A stretch of 64,000 bases of DNA. Source: Aegilops tauschii subsp. strangulata (Eukaryota; Streptophyta; Magnoliopsida; Poales; Poaceae). The DNA is taken from positions 156,526,627-156,590,626 of the forward strand of contig NC_053036.3 in NCBI RefSeq assembly GCF_002575655.3, in the 5' to 3' direction. The notes beneath the pieces were generated by a model. The model saw only the letters and a program-made list of their open reading frames with translations, was not told where the DNA came from and did not search any database. This document shows, piece by piece, positions 21,539 through 31,729 of this stretch; the stretch's first letter is position 1, and the number at the start of each line of letters is the position of its first letter. The position numbers and the translations under genes are program-made.

Positions 21539-23266
21539 TGTTGGGGAACGCAGTATTTCAAAAAAAAATCCTACGATCACGGTAGATCTATCTTGGAGAT
21601 GCATAGCAACAAGCGGGGAGAGTGTGTCCATGTACCTGCATAGACCGAAAGCGGAAGCATTTAGTAACGCGGTAGATGTACTCGAACGTCTTCGCGATCC
21701 AACCGATCCAAGCACCGAATGTACGGCACCTCCGCGTTCAGCACACGTTCAACTCAATGACATACCTCGAGCTCCTGATCTAGTTGAGGCCGAGGGAGAG
21801 TTCCATCAGCACGACGGCGTGGCCACGGTGATGATGAAGTTACTGGCGCAAGGCTTCGCCTAAGGACTACGACGATATGATCGAGGTGTGTAACTGTGGA
21901 GCGGGGCACCGCACACGGTTAAGAGAAACTAGTGTGTTCTCGGGTGCCCCCTGCCCCCGTATATAAAGGAGGGGAGGGGGAGGCCGGCCGGCCCTGTAGG
22001 GCGTGCCAGGAGGAGGGAGTCCTACTAGGACTCCAAGTCCTAGTAGGATTCCACCTAGAGGAAAGGGGGAAGAAGGAAGGGAGAGGAGGAAGGGAAGGAA
22101 AGGGGGGCGCCGCCCCCTTCCCCTAGTCCAATTCGGACCCAAGGGGGGGGGGCACGGCCAGCCCCTTGTGGCCACTCCTCTCTCCCCATTAAGGCCCATC
22201 AAGGCCCATTAGTTCCCCCGGGGGTTCCGATAACCCTCCGGCACTCCGATAATTATCCGGTACCTCTCGGAACTCTTCCGGTGACCGAATAACATCGTCC
22301 AATATATCAATCTTTATGTCTCGACCATTTCGAGACTCCTCGTCATGTCCGTGATCTCATCCGGGACTCCGAAAAAACTTCGGTCATCCAATCACATAAC
22401 TCATAATACAAATCGTCATCGAACGTTAAGCGTGCAGACCCTACAGGTTCGAGAACTATGTAGACATGACCGAGACATATCTCCGGTCAATAACCAATAG
22501 CAGAACCTGGATGCTTATATTGGCTCCTACATATTCTACGAAGATCTTTATCGGTCAAACCGCATAACAACATACGTTGTTCCCTTTGTCATCGGTATGT
22601 TACTTGCCCGAGATTCGATCGTCGGTATCATCATACCTATTTCAATCTCGTTACCGGCAAGTATCTTTACTTGTTCCGTAATGCATCATCCCGGAACTAA
22701 CTCATTAGTCACATTGCTTGCAAGGCTTATAGTGATGTGCATTTCCGAGAGGGCCCAGAGATACCTCTCTGAAACACGGAGTGACAAATCCTAATCGCGA
22801 TCTATGCCAACTCAACAAACACCATCGGAGACACCTGTAGAGCATCTTTATAATCACCCTGTTACGTTGTGACGTTTGATAGCACACTAAGTGTTCCTCC
22901 GGTATTCGGGAGTTGCATAATCTCATAGTCATAGGAACATGTATTAGTCATGAAGAAAGCAATAGCAATAAACTAAACAATCATAGTGCTAAGCTAACGG
23001 ATGGGTCTTGTCCATCACATCATTCTCTAATGATGTGATACCGTTCATTAAATGACAACACATGTATATGGCTAGGAAACTTAACCATCTTTGATTAACG
23101 AGCTAGTCAAGTTGAGGCATACTGGGGACACTATGTTTGTCTATGTATTCACACATGTACTAAGTTTCTGGTTAATACAATTCTAGCATGAATAATAAAC
23201 ATTTATCATGATATAAGGAAATATAAATAACAACTTTCTTATTGCCTCTAGGGCATATTACCTTTA
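21539..23266 (-). repeat. Angela-2 3' LTR (1728 bp)
   Basis: Plus strand starts TGTTGGGGAACG. The minus-strand start has changed from TG to TA (TAAAGGTAATATGCCC). Its GC-rich, TATA-containing middle matches the 5' LTR at 59197-60802. Internal short frames such as 21867-22202 are not genes. Confidence 0.9.
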
Positions 23267-23279
23267 GTCTCCCACTTGC
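23267..23279 (-). other. Polypurine tract of Angela-2
   Basis: The minus strand reads GCAAGTGGGAGAC directly before the 3' LTR. Confidence 0.85.
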
Positions 23280-23299
23280 ACTAGAGTCAACAATCTAGA

Positions 23300-24316
23300 T
23301 TACATAGTAATGATTCTAACACCCATGGAGTCTTGGTGTTGATCATGTTTTACTCGTGAGAGAGGCTTAGTCAACGGGTCTGCAGTATTCAGATCCGTAT
23401 GTACTTTGCAAATCTCTATGTCTCCCTCCTTGACTTGATCACGGATGGAATTGAAGCGTCTCTTGATGTGTTTGGTTCTCTTGTGAAATCTGGATTCCTT
23501 CACCAAGGCTATTGCTCCAGTATTTTCACAAAAGATTTTCGTTGGACCCGATGCACTAGGTATGACACCTAGATCGGATATGAAATCCTTCATCCAAACT
23601 CCTTCATTTGGTGCTTTCGAAGCAGCTATGTACTCCTCTTCACGCGTAGATCCCGCCACGACGCTTTGCTTGGAACTGCACCAACTGACAGCTCCACCAT
23701 TTAATATAAATACGTATCCGGTTTGTGACTTAGAGTCATCCAGATCAGTGTCAAAGCTTGCATCGACGTAACCATTTATGAGAAGCTCTTTGTCACCTCC
23801 ATAAACGAGAAACATATCCTTAGTCCTTTTCAGGTATTTCAGGATGTTCTTGACCGCTGTCCTGTGATCCACTCCTGGATTACTTTGGTACCTCCCTGCT
23901 AAACTAATAGCAAGGCACACATCAGGTCTGGTACACAGCATTGCATACATGATAGAACCTATGGCGGAAGCATAGGGAATGACTTTCATTTTCTCTCTAT
24001 CTTCTGAAGTGGTCGGGCATTGAGTTTGACTCAACTTCACACCTTGTAACACAGGCAAGAACCCTTTCTTTGCTTGATTCATTTTGAACTTCTTCAAAAC
24101 TTTATCAAGGTATGTGCTTTGTGAAAGTCGAATTAAGCGTCTTGATCTATCTCTATAGATCTTGATGCCCAATATATAAGCAGCTTCACCGAGGTCTTTC
24201 ATTGAAAAATTCTTATTCAAGTATCCTTTTATGCTATCCAGAAATTCACTATCATTTCCGATCAACAATATGTCATCTACATATAATATCAGAAATGCTA
24301 CAGAGCTCCCACTCAA
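23300..24316 (-). pseudogene. Angela-2 reverse transcriptase C-terminus and RNase H
   Basis: The open segment begins in RT just before the catalytic motif (YVDDILLIG) and runs through DLGEAAYILGIKI and IGSIMYAMLCTRPD into Copia RNase H (GYVDASFDTD, KSQTGYVF, EEEYIAAS, ENTGAIAL, KRTKHIKRRF, HTDLNTADPLTKPL). It has no start codon of its own: a frameshift near 24313 separates it from the rest of RT. Downstream is the polypurine tract. Confidence 0.88.
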
Positions 24317-24813
24317 TTCTTGTAAATGCAGGCTTCTCCAAAAGTCTGTGTAAAACCATATGCTTTGATCACACTATCAAAGCGTATATTCCAACTCCGA
24401 GAGGCTTGCACCAGTCCATAAATGGATTGCTGGAGCTTGCACACTTTGTTAGCACCTTTCGGATCGACAAAACCTTCTGGTTGCATCATATACAACTCTT
24501 CTTTAAGATATCCATTAAGGAATGCAGTTCTGACATCCATTTGCCAAATTTCATAATCATAAAATGCGGCAATTGCTAACATGATTTGGATAGACTTAAG
24601 CATCGCTACGGGTGAGAAGGTCTCATCGTAGTCAACTCCTTGAACTTGTTGAAAACCTTTCGCAACAAGTTGAGCATTGTAGACAGTAACATTACCGTCA
24701 GCGTTAGTCTTCTTCTTGAAGATCCATTTATTCTCTATGGCTTGTCGATCATCGGGCAAGTCAACCAAAGTCCACACTTTGTTCTCATACATGGATCCCA
24801 TATGAGATTTCAT
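24313..24813 (-). pseudogene. Angela-2 reverse transcriptase N-terminal part
   Basis: It carries NKWIFKKKTNADG, AQLVAKGFQQVQGVDYDETF, MDVRTAFLNGYLKEELYM and YGLVQASRSWNIRFD, the ordered Copia RT blocks. It is separated from integrase by an in-frame TGA near 24823 and from the catalytic YVDD part by the frameshift near 24313. Confidence 0.87.
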
Positions 24814-24822
24814 GGCCTCAAG

Positions 24823-25803
24823 TCATTTCGTGGAATCTGGGCTCATCATCGCTTCCTCATAGTTCGTAGGTTCATCATGGTCAAGTAACATGACCTCCAG
24901 AATAGGATTACCATACCACTCTGGTGCAGATCTTACTCTGGTTGACCTACGAGGTTCTGTAGTAACTTGATCTGAGGTTTCATGATCATCGTCATTAGCT
25001 TCCTCACTAGTTGGTGTAGGAATCACTGGAACCGATTTCTGTGATGAACTACTTTCCAATAAGGGAGCAGGTACAATTACCTCATCAAGTTCTACTTTCC
25101 TCCCACTCACTTCTTTCGAGATAAACTCCTTCTCTAGAAAGGATCCATTCTTAGCAATGAATATTTTGCCTTCGGATCTGTGATAGAAGGTGTACCCAAC
25201 AGTTTCCTTTGGGTATCCTACGAAGACACATTTCTCCGATTTGGGTTCGAGCTTATCAGGTTGAAGCTTTTTCACATAAGCATCGCAGCCGCAAACTTTA
25301 AGAAACGGCAACTTGGGTTTATTGCCAAACCACAGTTCATATGGTGTCGTCTCAACGGATTTAGATGGTGCCCTATTTAACGTGAGTGCAACCGTCTCTA
25401 AAGCGTAACCACAAAACGATAGAGGTAAATCAGTAAGAGACATCATAGATCGCACCATATCTAATAAAGTGCGGTTACGATGTTCGGACACACCATTACG
25501 CTGTGGTGTTCCGGGTGGCATGAGTTGCGAAACTATTCCGCATTGTTTCAAATGAAGGCCAAATTCGTAACTTAAATATTCACCTCCACGATCAAATCGT
25601 ATAAACTTTATTTTCTTGTTATGATGATTTTCCACTTCACTCTGAAATTCTCTGAACTTTTCAAATGTTTCAGACTTATGTTTCATCAAGTAGATATATC
25701 CATATCTGCTCAAATCATCTATGAAGGTCAGAAAATAACGATACCCGCCGCGAGCCTGAACACTCATCGGACCGCATACATCAGTATGTATTATTTCTAA
25801 CAA
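24823..25803 (-). pseudogene. Angela-2 integrase
   Basis: The catalytic core has HTDVCGPM, FDRGGEY and NGVSEHRNRTLLDM with the D, D and E residues. It is followed by the Copia C-terminal blocks (ELWFGNKPKLPFLKVCGC, CVFVGYPKETVGYTFY) and an acidic/Ser-rich linker ending in RRSTRVRSAPEWY, which precedes RT. The N-terminal zinc part lies upstream in 25813-26103, separated by a TGA. Confidence 0.88.
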
Positions 25804-25812
25804 GTATGTTTC

Positions 25813-26368
25813 TCACTCCATTATTCCGGAGAACAGAGTCTTAGTCATCTTGCCCATGAGGCATGGTTCGCAAGCATCAAGTGATTCATAATCAAGTGAT
25901 TCCAAAAGCCCATCAGCATGGAGTTTCTTCATGCGCTTTACACCAATATGACCTAAACGGCAGTGCCACAAATAAGTTGCACTATCATTATTAACTTTGC
26001 ATCTTTTTGCTTCAATATTATGAATATGTGTATCACTACTGTCGAGATTCAACAAAAATAGACCACTCATCAAGGGTGCATGACCATAAAAGATATTACT
26101 CATATTAATAGAACAAAAATGAATAACCGTCTCACATCAAATAAGATCCAGATATAATGTTCATGCTCAACGCTAGCACGAAATAACAATTATTTATGTC
26201 TAAAACTAATCCCGAAGGTAGATGTAGAGGTAGCGTGCCGACGACGATCACATCGACTTTGGAACCATTTCCCACGCGCATCGTCACCTCGTCCTTAGCC
26301 AATCTTCGTTTAATCCGTAGCCCCTGTTTCGAGTTGCAAATATGAGCAACAGAACCAGTATCAAATAC
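25813..26368 (-). pseudogene. Angela-2 protease and GAG-pre-integrase region
   Basis: The frame 26103-25813 holds the HHCC zinc domain (WHCRLGHIGVKRMKKLH, CEPCLMGKM). Upstream (26368-26104) the protease is recognisable by FDTGSVAHIC near 26355, but stops interrupt it. It links gag to integrase. Confidence 0.78.
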
Positions 26369-27261
26369 CTAGGCGCTACTACGAGCATTAGTAAGGTACA
26401 CATCAATATCATGTATATCAAATATATCTTTCACTTTGCCATCCTTCTTATCCGCCAAATACTTGGGGCAGTTCCGCTTCCAGTGACCAGTTCCTTTGCA
26501 GTAGAAGCACTCAGTCTCAGGCTTAGGTCCAGACTTGGGCTTCTTCACTTGAGCAGCAACTTGCTTGTCGTTCTTCTTGAAGTTCCCCTTCTTCCCTTTG
26601 CCCTTTTTCTTGAAACTAGTGGTCTTGTTAACCATCAACACTTGATGCTCCTTCTTGATTTCTACCTCCGCAGCTTTTAGCATCGTGAAGAGCTCGGGAA
26701 TTGTCTTATCCATCCCTTGCATACTATAGTTCATCACGAAGCTTTTGTAGCTTGGTGGCAGTGATTGAAGAACTCTGTCAATGACATTATCATCAGGAAG
26801 ATTAACTCCCAGTTGAGTCAAGTGGTTGTGGTACCCAGACATTCTGAGTATATGTTCACTGACAGAACTATTCTTCTCCATCTTGCAGCTGTAGAACTTA
26901 TTGGAGACTTCATATCTCTCAATCCGGGTATTTGCTTGAAATATTAACTTCAACTCCTGGAACATCTCATATGCTCCATGACGTTCAAAACGTCGTTGAA
27001 GTCCTGATTCTAAGCCGTAAAGCATGGCACACTGAACTATCGAGTAGTCATTAGCTTTGCTCTGCCAGACATTCATAACGTCCGGTGTTGCTCCTGCAGC
27101 AGGTTTTGCACCTAGCGGTGCTTCCAGGACGTAATTCTTCTGTGCAGCAATGAGGATAGTCCTCAAGTTACGGACCTTGTCCGTGTAGTTGCTACCATCA
27201 TCTTTCAACTTAGCTTTTCTAGGAACGCATTAAAATTCAAAGGAATAGTAGCACGGGCCAT
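26369..27261 (-). pseudogene. Angela-2 gag
   Basis: The likely start is the ATG at 27261-27259 (MARATIPLNFNAF). A frameshift near 27210 moves to the main frame (27208-26369). The latter contains the Copia gag core (about residues 1-190) and a zinc knuckle CFYCKGTGHWKRNC preceded by a Lys-rich stretch. Gag forms the virus-like particle that packages element RNA. It runs without a gap towards the protease. Confidence 0.88.
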
Positions 27262-28223
27262 TGATCTACAACAACATAGACATGCAAAATACTATCAGGT
27301 ACTAAGTTCATGATAAATTAAAGTTCAATTGATCATATTACTTAAGAACTCCCACTTAGATAGACATCCCTCTAGTCATCTAAATGATCATGTGATCCAT
27401 ATCAACTAAACCATGTCCGATCATCACGTGAGATGGAGTAGCTTTCAATGGTGAACATCACTATGTTGATCATATCTACTATATGATTCACGCTCGACCT
27501 TTCAGTCTCAGTGTTCCGAGGCCATATCTGCATATCCTAGGCTCGTAAAGTTTAAATCGAGTATTCTGCGCATGCAAAATTGGCTTGCACCCGTTGTATG
27601 TAAACGTAGAGCTTATCACACCCGATCATCACGTGGTGTCTCGGCACGATGAACTGTAGCAACGGTGCATACTCAGGGAGAACACTTGTACCTTGAAATT
27701 TAGTGAGAGGCCATCTTATAATGTTACCGCCGTACTAAGCAAAATAAGATGCATAAAGGATAAACATCACATGCAATCAAAATAAGTGATATGATATGGC
27801 CATCATCATCTTGTGCCTTTGATCTCCATCTCCAAAGCACCGTGATGATCACCATCGTCACCGGCTTGACACCTTGATCTCCATCGTAGCATCGTTGTCG
27901 TCTCGCCAACTATTGCTTCTACGACTATCGCTACCGCTTAGTGATAAAGTAAAGCAATTACATGGCGATTGCATTTCATACAATAAAGCGACAACCATAA
28001 GGCTCCTGCCAGTTGCCGATAACTTTTACAAAACATGATCATCTCATACAACAATTTATATATCATCACATGTTGACCATATCACATCACAGCAAGCCCA
28101 GCAAAAACAAGTTAGACGTCCTCTACTTTGTTGTTGCAAGTTTTACGTGGCTGCTACAGGCTTCTAGCAAGAACCGTTCTTACCTACGCATCAAAACCAC
28201 AACGATTTTTCGTCAAGTATGCT
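27262..28223 (-). other. Angela-2 leader, gag-proximal part
   Basis: Noncoding leader of the Angela/BARE type between gag and primer site. It is broken at 28223 by the CACTA element and resumes at 58922. I see no supportable gene. Confidence 0.8.
28221..28223. other. Target-site duplication GCT (left copy) of the 30.7 kb CACTA
   Basis: GCT precedes CACTACTAGG and recurs at 58922-58924 after CCTAGTAGTG. CACTA elements make 3-bp duplications. Confidence 0.9.
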
Positions 28224-28243
28224 CACTACTAGGAAAAGGCCTA
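28224..28243 (+). repeat. CACTA left terminal inverted repeat
   Basis: CACTACTAGGAAAAGGCCTA; it pairs with 58902-58921 with one mismatch at position 17. Confidence 0.93.
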
Positions 28244-28540
28244 CTAGTGGCGCACCAGTTTTGCCTACTAATGGCGCACTACTGGTGCGCCACTAGTACC
28301 AAGCCACTAGTATTAAATACTAATGGCGCACCACTGGTGCGCCATTAGTATCTGGTATACTAATGGCGCATCACGCCGTGCGCCATTAGTATAGACCAAC
28401 ATGCGCCATTAGTGTGCCTCCCAGGGGGCGATATTTACACATGTGCTTTGCCATACTAATGGCGCACTGTGGGGTGATGCGCCATTAGTATCCTTTGGCA
28501 TACTAATGGCGCACGTTGGGGTGATGCGCCATTAGTATGA
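28244..28540. repeat. CACTA left subterminal hairpin array
   Basis: About six inverted pairs of TACTAATGGCGCACC-type units face each other. The best, 28317-28351, is a perfect palindrome with 17-bp arms and a one-base centre. They are the presumed binding region for the element's own DNA-binding protein. Confidence 0.85.
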
Positions 28541-28785
28541 ATATTAGGGATTAATTTTTTTTCTTTTCTGATATTTGCACATGTTACAAAATATATTATT
28601 GGACAGAATATACACAGCACCACACAGCAACAGCAGATTCATCGAATACAATAGAAGATTAGTCTCCGAATACAATTCATCATATTAGTCTCCGAATTCA
28701 AAAGACCGAACAAAGATAGAACATTACAAGTCTCGAGACCGCGAGTAGCGAGTTTGTCTTCACATTACAAGTCGATATCGATCAT
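28541..28785 (-). other. 3' noncoding region after the RNase H1-domain gene
   Basis: AT-rich, with no open frame that can be supported. It probably contains the 3' end of the transcript. Confidence 0.5.
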
Positions 28786-29040
28786 CTAAACTACCATCAC
28801 ATAGAAGTGAGCTGCGGTCATCACGATGAGCATCATCGCGATGAAACTGGTCTTCATTCGGTTCCTCCAACGCTCCCTCCTCTCTCCCGCTAGATAGCGC
28901 GCGTATCTAGATTCCGCCTCCACCCTAGTGGTGTACCCTTTGTAACTGTTACCGCTGAAACGGTGAACCTGTCTCCGACACTCCTCCCAGTCATCATAGA
29001 CTCCGGGAACCTTACCCTTGTACACGACATACGACGGCAT
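28786..29040 (-). CDS. RNase H1 N-terminal hybrid-binding domain with C-terminal membrane segment (84 residues)
   Basis: The intact frame opens with MPSYVVYKGKVPGVYDDWEE and continues through CRRQVHRFSGNSYKGYTT and EAESRYARYL. This is the caulimovirus-VI/RNase H1 N-terminal fold that binds RNA:DNA hybrids or double-stranded RNA (YxVxxGxxPGIYxxWxxCxxQVxGxxxxxYKxFxxxxEA). The catalytic RNase H domain is absent. After a basic stretch (ERRERWRNRM) comes a roughly 19-residue hydrophobic C-terminus (FIAMMLIVMTAAHFYVMVV) that looks like a tail anchor. It is the last gene on the coding strand of the CACTA, 240 bp after the Ulp1-like ORF. No frameshift or stop is seen, unlike its neighbours. It may be an exon of a longer gene, but it has its own Met and stop. 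Confidence 0.8.
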   Translation of the reverse strand: MPSYVVYKGKVPGVYDDWEECRRQVHRFSGNSYKGYTTRVEAESRYARYLAGERRERWRNRMKTSFIAMMLIVMTAAHFYVMVV

Positions 29041-29285
29041 CTCTATGCACTAGCCAAACAACAGACAATACATAAGCAATATATAAGTATGCAACAAAAG
29101 GATCGGAAGAGAAAAGGAAGACATTAATAGCATGATTCATGGTCCTACTAATAAATAGCATCGATTACATCTAAGTTGAATGACTGTCCAAACCAAAGAG
29201 ACATACAAGTTCATTAAAGTTTAATTACAACATGAGCTAATCGATGTTTCAGAACTACACATAGCATCACTACTTTCGACTCGAC

Positions 29286-30481
29286 TCATGGGACCGGAGC
29301 GTGGATGAAGCCGCCGTCTTTCGTGATGGTCATGAAGTCGCGGGCGTTGTTAGCCTGCATTTGTAGCGTTGTGTCTATCTCACTGTTGGACGGTTGATAT
29401 TTGAGGTAGAACTGCCCCGAGGTACGAAGGACATCTTGATGGATGATTTCTGCAAACTCCGACTGGATGCGAAAGAATTCTTGTCGGATTTCCGCGTCCT
29501 GGATTGCCGCCAAGCTTGCGGCCCAATCTTAGAGATTATTTGGTAGCAGAAGGTGATTATGGTCCCGTACGATCGCCCGCATGTGGTGGAGGGCGTAGTA
29601 GGCATCCTTGTGACCGCCAGGCGGCTGCTTGACGCAGGGGAACGTCGTATTGTGGGTGAACACGTGCTTGCCGTACCTACGAGCTGGCCTCTTAAAGGTG
29701 CCTCTAGATGCGGCGTAGCCGGGGAGAGCATCATCAAGAACTTTCTTGATATTTGTGTAGTCTATCTTGGAGTCACGGTCCGGGTCGAAATACGTGGCCA
29801 TGGAATATTTCGGGCTTAAGAGGATGAGTGTGCAATGTGTGTCACTGCACAGAACACGGAATGTTAGAAAAAAAGAACGATCGAAATCTAAGAAATCATA
29901 CGTTACGGGGCGGTTAGGGGATGACTTACTCGGGAAAGTAAGGCACGAGGAAGTTATCCTTATCTGGGTTTGCCAGAATGACGCCTTCGAGGTGTGAACT
30001 CGCGACTTGCCGGTCCCCAGCACTGCCCAAGATCTTGGCACGCATGTAGAAGGGGTCGACTATCACAATGTCCGGGGTCTTGTCTCTAATGATCCGCATC
30101 TCCATACTCAGCGAAAACAGCCGAACGAAGGTGTAGTGCAACGGATGAAGGTTAAACATAGCAAAGATGTCATCAAACCGCAGGAAGATCGTACCACCGA
30201 CGGCGCTATCCACAAAGCCCTTGTCCTCTGGCACCTTGGCCACGAAAACCGGGTACGCCACATCCTTCTCTCTGAGACGCCGCTTCTCCAAAGAAAGAAC
30301 ACTGTCATGCAGACTCCGCATAGCACCGGTTGCAGCATTGAGCATATTTGTCGGTAGCATCGCCCTACCCGCCACATGCACCCTCCTCGAGATATCCTTA
30401 GGTGAAGGTGGCCCGTCCTGAGCACGGATCGTACTCGGTGTCGGCTGACTCGCACCGGTGCCCTTGTTAGTCTTTCATTTT
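29286..30481 (-). pseudogene. CACTA second gene, C-terminal part: Ulp1-like (C48) protease domain
   Basis: Downstream continuation of the gene at 51330-48930, separated by Tat-1. Exon one (to 29930) contains DIFAMFNLHPLHYTFVRLF and DIVIVDPFYM. An 85-bp intron (29929-29845, GTAAGT..TGCAG) leads to exon two with THCTLILLSPKYSMATYFDP. There the His and Asp match the Ulp1 catalytic dyad. The third landmark, normally Q..CGYYVC, reads KQPPGGHKDAYYAL, so the catalytic Cys is replaced. A TAA at 29529-29531 interrupts the C-terminal tail, which continues to 29286 (FMTITKDGGFIHAPVP). Ulp1-like domains are common in plant CACTA and Mutator elements; with no Cys this one should be inactive as a peptidase. 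Confidence 0.72.
29845..29929 (-). other. Predicted 85-bp intron in the Ulp1-like gene
   Basis: The donor GTAAGT and acceptor TGCAG join CCG-A to T-GAC in phase and restore a continuous Ulp1-type frame across two frames that otherwise overlap. Confidence 0.7.
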
Positions 30482-31708
30482 TGTCGGAGTAAATAGCCAC
30501 AGGTAGCCTAACCGACTCCCCCTGGCTTCTCAGGAAATTATCAGGACATTTGAGCCTCAAGCATTCGAAGCACAGGGCCGCCTTCCCCCGGCCGGCTATC
30601 CCAGGGGCCGGCTCTCAGAAGGCGACCCATTCCCAGAAACCTCCACCAAGATAGCTACGAGATGGCCGACTCCAGGAAGCCGGCTCCAAATGGACCGACT
30701 GCCAAAAGCCGGCCATGAAGAACGCCGACTCCCAAAAGCCGGCCATGCAGAACGCCGACTCCAAGAAGCCGGCCAAGATTGCACCCACCAAGACTATGTC
30801 CACATAACGGTGACAAGATGGGGCGTGGTCGCAGTACGGCCCACTACCCCCGAATCCCGAAGCAGGCATGGCCACAGGACACCGTACGGGTCAGCCATCT
30901 CCCGTCCGGCTTAGCACTGTAGCCATGTTGGCCTCAACGACATCCACGACGGACGCCAGTACGGCCCGCGGGCGGCGGGCCCCTTTAGCCAGAGAGATGC
31001 ACGAAGGCGGCCCGGCCTCCCCCAGTCGGCCAGGGGCGTAGCTGGCCCCTGGGAGCCGGCTACCCCTCCCTCGAAACATGTGCCACATTAAGGAGACAAG
31101 ACGAGGTAAGGCTAAGGTGAGGGCCCACAAGGCGGCACACTATAGCCACGCTTAGCTCGACAAAGCCCTCGTCATCTGGGGCAAAGCAACAGTAACCAGC
31201 CGCCGACAAGATCCCCAAGCGGTGGGGCCGGCCTGTCGACCAAGAGGCCAGCAGCCGGCGGGACCCACCAGTTGGCGGGCCCCAATGGCCGGCGGAGAAG
31301 CCGGTGAACACAGACACTGACGGCTGGGACCCGCGCCCAGCCGGATTACAATTGTACCCCCGGGGGTAGGCCTATATAAACCCCCCGGGGCACCCATGCA
31401 AAGGGTCGGTCTCATAGAGTTACACACACACCATATAGGGAGGAAAGGGAGAGCTAGCCTTGCTCTTCTTCTCCCTCGAATCCGACAGGTCAAGGAGCAC
31501 TTGTAGCTACTCGTTTTGATCTAGTGATCATGCGGAGACCCCGCAGAGCAGGACTAGGGGTGTTATCTCCACGGAGAGCCCCGAACCTCGGTAAGATTCG
31601 CCGGCGTGCATGTCTTCGCCTCATCCCGTTTCCAGGCACCGGCGACGTCTTACTGGCTCCCACAATGATAAGCCACCCGTTGGCATATGTCGCACCTACC
31701 ACCCGACA
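30482..31708 (+). repeat. Tat-1 5' LTR (1227 bp)
   Basis: TGTCGGAGTAAATAGCC to CACCCGACA. It contains repeated GCCGGC-rich blocks (GACTCCCAAAAGCCGGCCATG-like units near 30690-30780) and a TATA box at 31373-31380. Confidence 0.92.
31373..31380 (+). promoter_or_regulatory. TATA box of the Tat-1 5' LTR
   Basis: TATATAAA follows a GC-rich segment; the same box is at 48615-48622 in the 3' LTR. Confidence 0.75.
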
Positions 31709-31729
31709 TTTGGTGCCCACCGTGGGGCC
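31709..31729 (+). other. Tat-1 primer-binding region
   Basis: TTTGGTGCCCACCGTGGGG abuts the LTR end; Tat-2 has the closely related GTTGGCGCCCACCGTGGGG at 21186. I do not assign the tRNA. Confidence 0.75.

Noticed and set aside
22597..22932. Short frames in the Angela-2 LTR, repeated at 60170-60568
   Set aside because: They recur only because the LTR is duplicated, and no Angela LTR gene is known.
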